From contig CM059622.1 of assembly GCA_030435675.1 (NCBI GenBank), positions 8,928,001 to 8,992,000 of the forward strand: a stretch of 64,000 bases of DNA. The letters are read 5' to 3'. The notes under the pieces were generated by a model. That model was not told the origin of the DNA and ran no database searches. It saw only the letters and a program-made list of their open reading frames with translations. The DNA is from Steinernema hermaphroditum (Eukaryota > Nematoda > Chromadorea > Rhabditida > Steinernematidae). The first letter of the stretch is position 1. Every line of letters begins with the position of its first letter. Below, in pieces: positions 52,181-62,833 of this stretch. The position numbers and the translations under genes are program-made.

Positions 52181-54778
52181 ATGGCCGACACGGAGCTCTT
52201 CATGGCAGCGCAGCGCTTCTCGAGGAGTCTCCCCGACAGAAAGCAGCAGTTCGCTTATCTCCTCCAGTAAGTCATCCTCCGGAGCCGTTCCCACTCAGAG
52301 CTTTCAGGCATGCGCAGTGGTGCGACAAGTCCACCAAGCCCGAGTACAGCAACGACTGCGTCAAGAAGCTTGTTACGTACATAGCCAAGGAGTTCGCCCG
52401 CGGCGACGACTTCAGGAACGACGTGCGCCTCATCGACGTCTACTCGCTCGTCGTAAGCACCATACTGTGCCTCCTGAGTCCAGTTTCTTGTTGCAGGCGA
52501 AGACAAGCCGCTCGATGGGACTCAAGCAGGTCTTCGAACAGGTCTACGAGTTGAAGAACCTCTGCCAGGTGGCGCGTTTCTACGTCACCTGGGCCGGGAT
52601 CCATGCTTCCGATGGCAACTTCTCGAAGGTCGAAGACATCCGCAGGAAGGCTATCGAAAACGGAGCGCAGCCGGCGGAGCATCTCGTGGCCGAATTCGAG
52701 TAGAACGCAGTGCTACTCTCCCTGGTTATCGCTGTACTTTAGACGAATGCTTTCGAGTAACCACCAGGCCGATAACACGATGCTTCTTGTAGCCCCGACC
52801 ACGGTGGTTGAGCCCAGGAACGTCGATTGCGAGATGGAAGTGGACGAGAACGTCGCTCCCATCGCCGTGCCCGAGTCCCAGAAGCGCACCAGCAGGAGAT
52901 CGACTCCCTTGGCCGCCATCTCTGAGATGTCCAACGAGAACGTGGTCGTCGAGGAGGTGGAAGAGAAGAAGAAGGGGGCGCCTCCGCCAACGAATGCCTC
53001 CGCTTTCTTTCCGGAGAACGCCTGTGGCGCTTTCTCGAACACTCTTCCGCTGAGTCAGGAGGCGAAAGCCACCGCCTCCGCGGAACCTGCGCCTGCGAAG
53101 CCCGCTCCCCAGAAGGCGGCCTTCCAGATATACTACGATCCGGCCACCCCGGCTCCCATTGCACCACTGGGATCCTCGAACCCGGGAGCGTTCCTCACTC
53201 TGAGTGCCTGCTCCGATGACGGCGGTTTCTTGGACATGGACGTCGACGAGGAGAAGTTCCGGAACGACATCCGAAGCAGAGCTTCGGCGGCACACACTGG
53301 GAGACCGCTGGAGGCTGACGACGTCACCCTCGCCAGCTACAACAAGGTAGAGAGGTTCTCAAACGGCCCGGTCACCTCGACGCCCTTCATGGCGCCCCAG
53401 CAGCTCGTGCAGTCCGCTTTCGCGGCCTTTGAAGGTACGTGGCGCTCCTCCTTTCTCTCTCATCCTTCGTTTCAGAAGAAGACGCGATAGAGGTCGGAAA
53501 CGATGATCTCTTTGCACAAAACTCTATGGTAGGTTCTTCCCATTGAGGCGAGATGAGAATTACTTATCTATAGGCCTGGCCGAAGTCGGCCCTCAAGAAG
53601 GGATCCGCGATCGAAGCAGAGGAGTACGACGGAGAGCGAACGGGAGCCGGTCTCAAGTAAGGAGGGGTGCGCAAGCGGTTATGGCACTGTAGAGTTCAGC
53701 ACGACCATCATCGGGGATCTGGACCCATGGAACGACGCGTTGCGGAAGAAGGTGCTGAACAGCACGGCGTCACCATCCTGCCAGCTGCACTTCCCCGAGA
53801 AGAAGTGCCAGTCGATCGTTATCGGTCGCGAGATGCCTCTAGGAGAGGCCAGCTTCTCCGTCCTCTCGATGCTCGGCCAAGGGGGCTTTGCCCGCGTCTA
53901 CAAGGTGACCAAGAAAGGGTCGCCGAAGCAGCTCGCTCTGAAGTTCGAGTCCCCGGCGTGCCCCTGGGAAGTGTACATGTGTGAAACGGCGCGGCGCCGC
54001 TTGAAGGACGACCCAATGCGCGACTACGTCATGTTCGTCCACGAGGCGTACATCTTCGCCAACGCCTCGGCTATCCTCTACGAGTACTATCCCCACGGGA
54101 CGCTCCTGGATCTCGCTAACGACTACAAGAAGGCAGGCGCCGAGATGAGCCCCGTCGTGGTGATGATCCTCGGCCTCCAAATAGCACACATACTGCGCGC
54201 CGTGCATGCCGCCGAACTCATCCACGGGGATGTGAAGCCCGACAACTTCGTCATCTCAGGTCCCATGGACCAGGCGCTGCTGAGCGACCCGATGGGTCAT
54301 TCGGTGGTGAAGCTGATCGACTGGGGCCGGGGCATCGACATGCGCCAGTTCCGCGGACGGACCTTCCAGGGGCGCGCCGGGACCGAGGCCTTCGACTGCC
54401 CCGAGATGCTCGACGGCCGCGAATGGACCTTCCAGACGGACTTCTTCGGCTTCATCGCCGTCGTATACCTTCTTAGCCTCGGCGAGTACGTCTCCACGGT
54501 GAAGAACAACGGCCGCTACGCCGTCACGAAGCAGCTAAAAAGGTGAGTGCGCCGGAAGGGCGCCGTAGAGTCGTCCTTTCAGGCGGTTCAAGTGCCGGCA
54601 GATGTGGACCGAGTTCATGGAGGAGATTCTGAACATCCCCTCCTGCGCACAGCTGCCCGACTGGAACGACCTCGTGGCGCGCATGCAGTCCCAGTTCCAG
54701 GAGTCGATCTCCGCCGACGACGTCGACTGCCGGAAGGCCGTCGAGCGCTTCAATGCCCTCCTCCGCAAGGGCCACTAA
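52181..54778 (+). CDS. bub-1: BUB1-type spindle checkpoint kinase
   Basis: Eight exons, 766 residues: 52181-52266, 52308-52452, 52497-52699, 52743-53434, 53476-53528, 53574-53649, 53693-54542, 54583-54778. The N-terminus (about 1-145) is the Bub1/Mad3 TPR-like kinetochore domain (RFYVTWAGIHASDGNF). A low-complexity middle of about 300 residues follows. The C-terminal kinase (about 500-766) has the glycine loop LGQGGFARVYK, the lysine in LALKFE and the catalytic loop HGDVKPDN. The metal-binding Asp sits in LIDWGRGIDM, DWG instead of DFG, in the position of the BUB1 DFGQSIDM motif. BUB1 acts at kinetochores and phosphorylates H2A. The donor at 53650 (GTCTCA) is weak, and a GTAAGG seven bases on would break the frame. 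Confidence 0.92.
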
Positions 54779-55517
54779 GCTCCTCTGTGTACATTGACCT
54801 CTAATGAACTCCTTGATATGTGTCCCTCGCAATTAGTGCCGATCAGGGTTGTTTTTGAGGGGAAAGAAGGTGGAAGTCGATGATTGCGCCCTTTGGCGGC
54901 TGTTTGCGGAGAAGAACGAGTCGGTGACTCATCGCAGGTTCACCGCAGCCGAGTCTCCTCCGCCGCTGATTCACTGTGGTCGCCATCAGCGCGCCGCTCC
55001 ATTCTCATCTGCCCGTCCTCCCCTTCTGGCCCGGGGCCGACGCTAGAGGCCGTTTAGGGGAATGCGCGAATAGGAGTGGAGGCGATTTTGGGGAGCGCCG
55101 GATCGAGGTCGGATCGGGCGCGGAGCGATTATTGATCGAGGCGCGCGAGGGAGAGGGGACAAACTGTAGGGCGGCGGCCACGCGCTCCTGTTCCAGCTTG
55201 TCTCCCCTGTTTGCGGAGCCGATGTCTTCGCGGATTCGCGTCGCGGAACACATTCTGGCGCCGATCGATCGGCCCTTCTGGCGATAACTCCGCCGAATCG
55301 CGATAACGTGGGCCCTTCTCGACGCGTCTCCTCCCGCGCCTCTCCGCTTTAGGTGCTGACCGTTTCTTTGACCCTTTTGGCGCGAACCAGAGGCACCGAT
55401 GGCCTTGGGCCCCCCGGTGACTCTCTAATCTCCCTCCCTCCAAATCGACCGTTTCAGTGCCGATCGACGGCGTCGACGCAAGACCGCAGCGCCGAAGTCC
55501 CTTCGGCCGCATCCGAA
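54779..55517. other. Intergenic region between BUB1 and the myosin gene
   Basis: About 740 GC-rich bases containing the BUB1 3' end and the myosin upstream region. A GTTTCAG acceptor-like site lies near 55456, about 60 bases before the myosin ATG. No gene seen. Confidence 0.4.
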
Positions 55518-58500
55518 ATGGTGAGCAGTGACCCCGAGGCTCCTACTCCGCGTTTTCAGAACTTTCACTGGCAGTCGAAGGTGAACACGCAGAATGTGGG
55601 CGTTGAGGACATGGTGCTCCTCTCGCGGCTCAACGACTCTGCCATTGTCGACAACCTCAAGAAGCGCTTCATGGCCAACCAGATCTTCACCTACATCGGC
55701 CCCGTGCTGATCTCGGTGAATCCCTTCAAGGAGATGAGCTACTTCGGTGAGAAGCACATGGAGCTCTACCAGGGCGCCACGCAGTACGAGAACCCGCCCC
55801 ACATCTACGCCCTCGCCGACAGCATGTACAGGTGAGTCCCCGTCCGATGCCCCTCCTAAGGCTCCTCCAGGAACATGTACATCGACAACGAGAACCAGTG
55901 CGTCATCATCAGCGGCGAGAGCGGCGCCGGGAAGACGGTGGCGGCGAAGTACATCATGAACTATATCTCGAAGAGCTCCGGCGGCGGTCAGAGGGTGCAG
56001 CACGTGAAGGAGGTCATCCTGAAGTCGAACCCCCTGCTCGAAGCCTTCGGCAACAGCGCCACCGTCCGCAATTGGAACTCCAGCCGCTTCGGCAAGTACG
56101 TCGAGATCGTCTTCGGCCGCGGCGGCGAACCCATCGGAGGCCGCATCTCCAACTTCCTCCTCGAGAAGTCGCGCGTCGTCAGCCTCAACTCCGGAGAACG
56201 CAACTTCCACGTCTTCTACCAACTGCTCAGTGGCGCCGACCAGACGCTCAGGGGTACGGTAGCGGGCGAGACCGGTGTACGGTGTGTGTTCAGAGAATTT
56301 GGGTTTGAGCACCTTTGACTATTACAACTACCTCAACCAGAGCAGCCTTAGCGTCATTGAGGGGACCGACGACGCCCGCGAGTTCCGGGAAACTCTGGTG
56401 AGTACCGTGGCGTCCGGATTACGGTAGCTGGGTGCTTCAGCACGCGATGTCAGTGGTGGGGATCGACGACGAGCGGCAGGTGCAGATCCTGCAGCTCGTG
56501 GCGGCCGTCCTGCACCTGGGGAACGTCGGCTTCGTCGAGCAGAGGAACTACGCGGCCGTCGAGAACGAGCAGTGTAAGTGTACACCTGGGGGCCATAGGA
56601 CGAGTCCATTGCAGTTCTAGACTTCCCTGGCTACCTGCTGGGTCTCCCAACGGCGTTGATCAAGGAGAAACTGACATCGAGGAAGCTGGAGTCGCGTTGG
56701 GGCAAGCAGAGCGAGGAGATCGACGTCACCCTGAACGTCGAGCAGGCCGTCTACACGCGCGACGCCCTCGCCAAGGCGCTCTACGCGCGCCTCTTCGACT
56801 TCCTGGGTACGGTTGCTTCCGGCGCTCCTTCATCTGTCTTTCAGTGGATGTCGTGAATCGGGCGATGAAGACGAACGAGGGCGCAAACCTCTCCATCGGC
56901 ATCCTCGACATCTACGGCTTCGAGATCTTCCAGAACAACGGCTTCGAGCAGTTCTGGTAGGCCCCCCTTTGGTACAGCCCTAACCCCCTACAGCATAAAC
57001 TTCGTCAACGAGAAGCTCCAGCAGATCTTCATCGAGTTGACGCTGAAGGCGGAACAGGAGGAGTATGTCGCCGAGGGCATCCAGTGGACGCCTGTCGACT
57101 ACTTCAACAACAAGGTCGTCTGCGACCTGATCGAGGCCAAGAAGCCCCCAGGTGCGTCGCGCCGAGACTCCCTGCTACCGTAGTCTTCAGGCATCATTTG
57201 CGTGCTGGACGACATCTGCGCGAAGAACCACGGACAGAGCGACGGCGTCGACCAGCAGTTCCTGAACGCCCTGAGCAGCCAGGTGTCCCACCACGAACAT
57301 TTCCGCAAGGGCGGCGATAACTTTGTGGTGAGACACTACGCAGGCGAGGTCGTCTACGGCGTCGAGGGCTTCTGCGACCGGAACCGAGACGTCCTCTACG
57401 ACGACTTGATTCTGCTCATGCAGCAGAGCAAGAACCCCTTCATGGCGGCGCTCTTCCCGGAGCAGCTCCACAACGGCGGCCGCTCGAAGCGCTCCTCGGC
57501 GGGGACGAAGATCAAGACGCAGGCGAACGCGCTCGTCGACTCACTTATGCGCTGCGCGCCCCACTACGTGCGCTGTGTGAAGCCTAACGAGACGAAGCGC
57601 GCCCTAGACTGGGATGAGCAGCGCGTGCAGCACCAGGTTGAGTACCTCGGCCTCAAGGAGAACATCCGCGTCCGCCGCGCAGGCTTCGCCTACCGCCGCC
57701 CCTTCGACAAGTTCCTCTGGCGCTACGCCATCCTCACCACCGAGACGTGGCCCCACTTCACCGGAGACCCTCGCCGTGGCTGCGAGGTTCGTCTCCCGGC
57801 CTACGGTAGCTGACTGTGTCCGTTTAGATAATCTGCGGCCGGATGGCGCTCGATCGGGATCAGTTCCAACTGGGACGCACGAAAATCTTCATTAAGGACC
57901 CGGCGTCGGTGGGTCCCGCGCGGAATGCCTGACTCAGGACTCGTCTTTCAGCTGTTCCTTTTGGAGGAGACGCGCGAGCGGAAGTACGACGGCTACGCGC
58001 GCGTCATCCAGAAGGCGTGGCGGCGTTTCCACGGGCAGAAGCATCTGGCGAAGATGAAGCAGGAGGCGAGCGACCTTCTCTACGATAAGAAGGAGCGCCG
58101 ACGCCTCTCCCTGAACAGGAACTTCGTCGTCGACTACGTCGGCCTCGAGCACCACCCGGCGCTCCAGGTGATCGCCGGGAAGCGCGAGCGTGTCGCCTTC
58201 GTGCATACCGTATCGAAGTACGATCGCAAGTTCCGAGCCACGAAGCTGGACCTCCTGGTGACCAGCAAGGAGCTGCTTCTGGTGGGGCGCGAGCTCGTCA
58301 AGAAGGGCGTCAACCGCGGGAAGCTCGTGGAGGTCGTCAAGCGGCAGATCCCCTTCGGCGACATCCTGACAGTTGGTCTCAGTCCCTTCCAGGACGACTT
58401 CGTGCTCCTCCACGTGCGCGGCTCTTACTCCAGTCTCCTGGAGACGCCCCTCAAGACGGAGTTCCTCACGGCCCTTAGGTGAGTCCTCTCCAGAAACCGT

Positions 58501-59232
58501 CCCACACCCTCTTCTACAGCAAACGGGTGAAAGAACGCCTCGGCCGCGACCTGCAGATCGACTTCAAGCCCCAGCATACGGTCCTTGTCAAGCAGGAGCG
58601 CTTCGCCGACCGTTTCGGGGGCTCCACCCGACAGGTCGTCTTCGCCTGTAACCCCCACGGCTCCCAGCGGGCGTTCCTCCGCCCAAATGGCAAGATCCTC
58701 AACGTCTCCGTCGGCCCCGGCCTCCCCAACAACACAAGTAGGCCCTCTACTCCTGAGAGCCCATCTCTTCGCTTCAGGACCCCAGGTCCAGCGGCCGACG
58801 AGCACGACTAGGACGAGCCGAGCGGAGCCCCAGAGGGCGGCCCCCGCGCGCCCGGCGCCACCCCAACACTCGGAACTTGTCGGATTCGCTCCCGCCGCCG
58901 CCCTCCAGCAGCACTTCGCCCAGAAGACGCCTCGTAAGTCCCTTCCATTGGCTTGGTAACCCCCGTCCCTTGCAGGATCGAACGTGGTGCAGCCGATAAA
59001 CGGCGGCAACGCCCCTCCGCCGCGCGCGCCGAAGCCGAAGCCCCCCGTGAAGCCGAGGCTGTTGCCGCTCGTCGAGGCCCTCTACCCCTACGAGGCACAG
59101 GACACCGACGAGCTCTCCTTCCAGCAGGGCCAGAAGATCGAGCTAATCAATAAGGACCCCAGCGGGTGGTGGCAGGGCAAAGTGGGCGCCAAGCAGGGCC
59201 TCTTCCCCGCCAACTACGTCACGGGACTGTAA
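55518..59232 (+). CDS. MYO1E: Long-tailed class I myosin (MYO1E/F type)
   Basis: Thirteen exons, 1076 residues: 55518-55831, 55871-56253, 56294-56397, 56441-56573, 56615-56806, 56845-56956, 56994-57151, 57191-57786, 57828-57908, 57952-58478, 58520-58737, 58778-58933, 58976-59232. The motor (about 1-700) has the P-loop GESGAGKT near 119-126, switch I NSSRFGKY, switch [10 protein letters not shown] and the actin-binding region ([14 protein letters not shown]). One IQ motif follows ([20 protein letters not shown]). Then come a basic TH1 lipid-binding domain, a proline/alanine-rich TH2 region and a C-terminal SH3 ([31 protein letters not shown]). Such myosins link actin to membranes in endocytosis and cortical tension. 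Introns often contain TACGGTA. AATAAA at 59261-59266. Confidence 0.96.
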
Positions 59233-59260
59233 ATAGTCGAACCCGATGTGCCCAGAAGAG

Positions 59261-59266
59261 AATAAA
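59261..59266 (+). terminator. Poly(A) signal AATAAA of the myosin gene
   Basis: Canonical AATAAA about 30 bases after the myosin stop codon. Confidence 0.6.
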
Positions 59267-59443
59267 GTATGGAGTCGTTCTGTCCTTCTGTGGCGCCCCT
59301 ATATTAGTCGAGAAGCCTTCTGTAGTCGCTTAGGATTGCTCGCAAAGAGCAAAAAAGAAACCTTCCTCGGTTCTTGTGGTTTGCCAGAGAACGCGCGGAC
59401 GGCGGCGGATCGAACCAATGACCATTTCGTGTTTTCTGCCGCT

Positions 59444-60459
59444 CGTCATTTGACTTTGACATTTGACATTTGACTCTTTTTTGACATTTGACATTTGACT
59501 CGTCATCGAAGGAGACCGAGTTTCGATCGAAATTCGAAGAGGAGTGCGGCAAGGAGACTGCATAAGTCCGAAGTTGTTCATAGCAGTACTTGAAGAAGTA
59601 TTCCGAGAACTGGAATGGGACAACTACGGATTAAATGTGAACGGCAGAAAGCTGACAAACCTCCGGTTCGCTGACGACGTTGTCCTGATCGCGAAGAAAA
59701 AAGAAGAGCTCCAGACGATGATTGAAGAGTTGAACGAAGCGTCGCTCAAATGCGGACTGAATATGAACAAGGCGAAGACGAAGATCCTATCCACCGATGA
59801 AACGACGATCCGCCTAAATGGAGAAGAAATAAAACAAGTTGAAGCGTTCATTTACCTCGGACAGGAAGTAAGACTCGTGCGAAACCACGCGAAAGAAGTC
59901 GCCCGCCGAATCCGTTACGGATGGAGCGTGTTTCGGCGATACCAAGAGTTCCTGACTTCGAAGACAGTGCAGATGCGGTGGAAACGACGCCTGCACGACC
60001 AGTGCATTCTCCCGGCAATGCTGTATGGATGAGAGACATGGGCGTTGACACAGACAGCGCAGCGGAAGCTTGCAGCCGGCCAGCGACGGATGGAACGCAG
60101 GGTCGTCGGTGTGAGACTCCTCGATAAGAAGAGCAACGACTGGTTGCGAGGAGTTACGAAGTTCACCGACGTCGTGGAAGCCGCAAAGAAGCGCAAATGG
60201 AACTACGCTTGGAAGCTCGCCAATGAATCACCGGAAAAATGGTCGCGTCAACTGGAAGAATGGCGTCCACCAGTAACAAGACCACTCGGAAGGCCGCGGA
60301 CAAGATGGCGAGATGACTTTGTGAAGAAACTCGGCTCCACAAGATGGCAGCAGCGCGCCCGAGAAGAATTGCGTCCAGAGTGGGCAAATAATGGGGTGTG
60401 ACACGTTGTATCAATGTTGATTTCACAAAATAAACTTGAAACTTGAAACGTCATTTGAC
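59444..60459 (+). mobile_element. Truncated non-LTR retrotransposon flanked by an 11-bp direct repeat
   Basis: The sequence CGTCATTTGAC occurs at 59444-59454 and again at 60449-60459, flanking a reverse-transcriptase fragment. This looks like a target-site duplication. The 3' end carries an AATAAA and a short tandem tail (AACTTGAAACTTGAAA), as in many LINE-type elements. The 5' part is missing. The left flank also holds TTGACATTTGAC repeats (59450-59502), so part of the flanking match could come from that repeat. Confidence 0.7.
59493..60401 (+). pseudogene. Reverse transcriptase C-terminal fragment with an in-frame stop
   Basis: One frame reads the end of a non-LTR reverse transcriptase. 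It includes GVRQGDCISPKLF, the catalytic box FADDVVLI, KCGLNMNKAKTK and the thumb-like YLGQEV. A TGA at 60030-60032 interrupts it where related elements usually have a codon between LYG and ETWAL. The same frame then continues (RRMERRVVGVRLLDKK, GRPRTRWRDDF) to a stop at 60399-60401. The palm N-terminus and endonuclease are missing. It is therefore a dead, 5'-truncated copy. The downstream motif set is common in nematode and helminth endonuclease-reverse transcriptases; the exact clade is not clear from this fragment. Confidence 0.85.
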
Positions 60460-60585
60460 CCACGAGACGAGACGTCTCTCCGACGAGACGATCGTCTGAC
60501 ACGGTAGCCGCCGGTGACTCCCGCCGATGTGTGGCCCTGATAAGGCGGGCGGAGGGCGACGGCCTCTCGTGGCGACCGTATGTTC

Positions 60586-60683
60586 GAGGCCATCGACGGC
60601 CACGAGCAACCAGAGGAAACCGCCGGGAGTCACCGGCGGCCACCGGCGGTTTCCTCTGGTTGCTCGTGGCCGTCGATGGCCTC
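60586..60683. repeat. 41-bp perfect inverted repeat overlapping the lipase start
   Basis: 60586-60626 is the exact reverse complement of 60643-60683, with a 16-base loop. The right arm contains the proposed start codon of the lipase (60676-60678). The inner 16 bases 60624-60639 are also the reverse complement of 60508-60523, so there is a second, nested inverted copy upstream. DNA or RNA could fold into a long hairpin here. Confidence 0.85.
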
Positions 60684-61715
60684 CGTGCTCCCCTCCGAGG
60701 CACAGTTCTACGAGGCACGGAAAGAAGACCCGACGACACCCGGCTTCCCCGTAGTGCTGGTACCCGGCGACGGGGGGAGCCAGATCGAGGCGAATCTGAC
60801 GGGCAAGCCCGCCGTGGTGCACTACTCGTGGTACAAGGTGAGCGAGGATCCTCGGAGGAGATCGGCACCTTCCAGACGACGAGCGCCTTCTTTGACCTGT
60901 GGCTCGACTTGACAGAGTTCGCGCCGTTGGCCATAGACTGCTGGGCCGACAACATGCGCCTCGAGTTCGATGCCGCGTCGGGCGTCTCCGCCGACTCCCC
61001 GGGCATCGAGACGCGGATCCCCGGCTTCGGGGGCACCGCCTCCGTCGAGTGGCTCGACAAGTCGAAGGCCCATCAAGGCCAGTACTTCGCGAAGATCGCG
61101 GACGCGTTGGCGCAGTGGGGCTACACCCGCGGGAAAGACCTCATCGGCGCGCCCTTCGACTGGCGCCGCGCCCCCCGTAAGTGCCTCCCTCCTTGAAGAG
61201 TCTCGGCCCTTCTGCTTAGACGAACTGCACGGCTTCTTCGCGATGCTCCGCTCCACCATTGAGACGGCCTACTTCTACAACGGCAACCGGGAGGTCGTCG
61301 TACTCGCACACAGCATGGGGAACCCCACGATGGTAGGCTCCAGAGCCCCTCCAGAGTCCCGTAGCCTCCCTTTCAGCTCTACTTCTACCGTAACTTCGTC
61401 TCGCCAGAGTGGAAAGAGAAGTTCGTCCAGTCGCACGTCTCCTTGGCCGGCGCCTGGGCCGGCGCCATGCAGATCGTGAAACTGTTCGCCTCGGGCTACA
61501 AATGGACTACTACCGACTACCAGCCGACGACGGTCTTCGGCGACGGCGACGGTACCGTAAACCTGCGCTCTCTGGAGCTCTGTAGGCGCTGGAACCCCGC
61601 CTCCAACGCCGGGAAGACCGTCACCAGCTACGCCTTCGACGGCGCCGACCACATGGGGATCCTTGCCGACGCCCGCACCGTCGACCTCCTCCGCTCCCTC
61701 CTCTACAGAAACTGA
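60676..61715 (+). CDS. PLA2G15: LCAT/PLA2G15-family lipase with an internal gap
   Basis: Four exons, 60676-60837, 60876-61176, 61220-61332 and 61377-61715, give 304 residues; relatives have about 380-410. Conserved parts are PVVLVPGDGGSQIEA, IDCWADNMRL, GYTRGKDLIGAPFDWR, the nucleophile motif AHSMGN, the Asp motif FGDGDGTVN and the His motif ADHMGIL. So the catalytic triad looks complete. Between LFASGYK and TTVFGDGD the family normally has about 100 residues; here only about nine are present, with no splice site that could restore them. No signal peptide is seen at the start, although the family is secreted or lysosomal. A hydrophobic FLWLLVAVDG reads in another frame of the palindrome, so the 5' end may be rearranged. 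Lysosomal phospholipases hydrolyse and transacylate phospholipids. Confidence 0.8.
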
Positions 61716-61716
61716 T

Positions 61717-61722
61717 TTTATT
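61717..61722 (-). terminator. Poly(A) signal of the ZC3HC1-like gene
   Basis: Reads AATAAA on the minus strand, about 50 bases after the ZC3HC1-like stop and two bases past the lipase stop codon of the opposite strand. Confidence 0.5.
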
Positions 61723-61772
61723 CATGTTCTTTCCCCCCTCAATAGACCCGTACTAGAAGAGTTGCTCGCCGC

Positions 61773-62833
61773 TCACTTTCCTCGGCGCGCGTGGCTCCGA
61801 AGCGCCTCCCGGGGCCGGATTTTGATGTTCGTCGGGGCAACGACGCAGCCGAAATCGGGCTGGAACTGAAAAGGCGACGGGGGTATCGGTCAGGACTGCA
61901 GAACCCACCTTGACATCGGCGGCGGCGTTGACTTCCTCGCGCCAGCGCGGAAGGTACTTCCCCGTGTCGAAAACGGCGCACCAGTGGAAGTGCTGCGCGA
62001 GGGGGTCGAAGGGCTTCGCCTCGTGGAAGAGGAAGAGGTACGTGCTCCGCAAGCATCTGTGGCACCGTACCTGGTCCCGGATGCCCCTGAAAGCAGTCGA
62101 TGACCTGAAGCTCGTGGCACAGGCGACGCACCCATAGCTCCAGCCACAGATAGCGAGGAGAAGGGCCTCGGGCTGGCGACCCTCGAACTTCCGAAGGTGC
62201 TCCCTGGTGATCTCGTGGTGCTTCACCACCCGGAACTCCCTCCGCATGATGGGTTCCAGGCCTGCACAGCGCTGCAGGATCGCCTGTTTGATCTTCTCGG
62301 CATCGGCCTCCTCAGGGGGTTCCCGGAAGACGGCCTCCCGCCACACGCATTCCGTCTTGTGGCTCGTCTTTAGCATCGCCGCGCACTGGTCGACGCAGGC
62401 GTTGTAGGCCTGTAGGGAGCACGTCGTCGTCAGAAGCGGCAGGGACGCATTCACGACGGCGCCGCAGCCGTCGCATCGGACGACGTCTCTCTCGGAGCAC
62501 CGCCACCCGCGGCGCGCGCACTCCCGTGGCGACAGATCCAACGGCTTCCCGAACCACCTACCCGCCTGAAAGGGCCGCACTGAGAGTTACGGTAGTGAGC
62601 TTACGGTAAATGTGGAGAGTCTCTGGTGAAAGAGATCGACGGACTCGACTTCCTCGGCGGTTCTTCTGAAAACGGAGTCAGAGGACACTCCAAAGGGCCA
62701 CCCACCTCTGCAACTTGCTGCTCGACTCCCCGGCATCGACGGCTTCGGGCGCTCGACGCTTCAGAGGTGGAAGGGTTTCGGAGTCGGGAGTCAGCGGCTG
62801 ACCGCTGGTGGAGACCTCCTCGACGCCCGACAT
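61773..62833 (-). CDS. ZC3HC1: C3HC zinc-finger protein, ZC3HC1/NIPA-like
   Basis: Four exons in gene order, 62833-62706, 62665-62605, 62565-61909, 61865-61773, give 312 residues. After a short acidic/serine-rich start comes the C3HC domain typical of NIPA. It reads FTAGRWFGKPLDLSPRECARRGW, then VVRCDGCGAVV, then CVDQCAAMLKTSHKTECVW. A second NIPA/Rsm1-like segment has VRCHRCLRSTYLF and HFHWCAVF. NIPA is a nuclear-basket/F-box-like protein in vertebrates; the yeast relative is Rsm1/Pml39. The ATG follows a TTTCAG by three bases. The last intron is about 43 bases. Its stop is 57 bases from the convergent lipase stop. TACGGTA occurs twice in or next to its second intron. Confidence 0.88.

Noticed and set aside
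59493..60401. Active retrotransposon
   Set aside because: The 5' half is missing and the remaining frame has an internal TGA, so it cannot encode a working enzyme.
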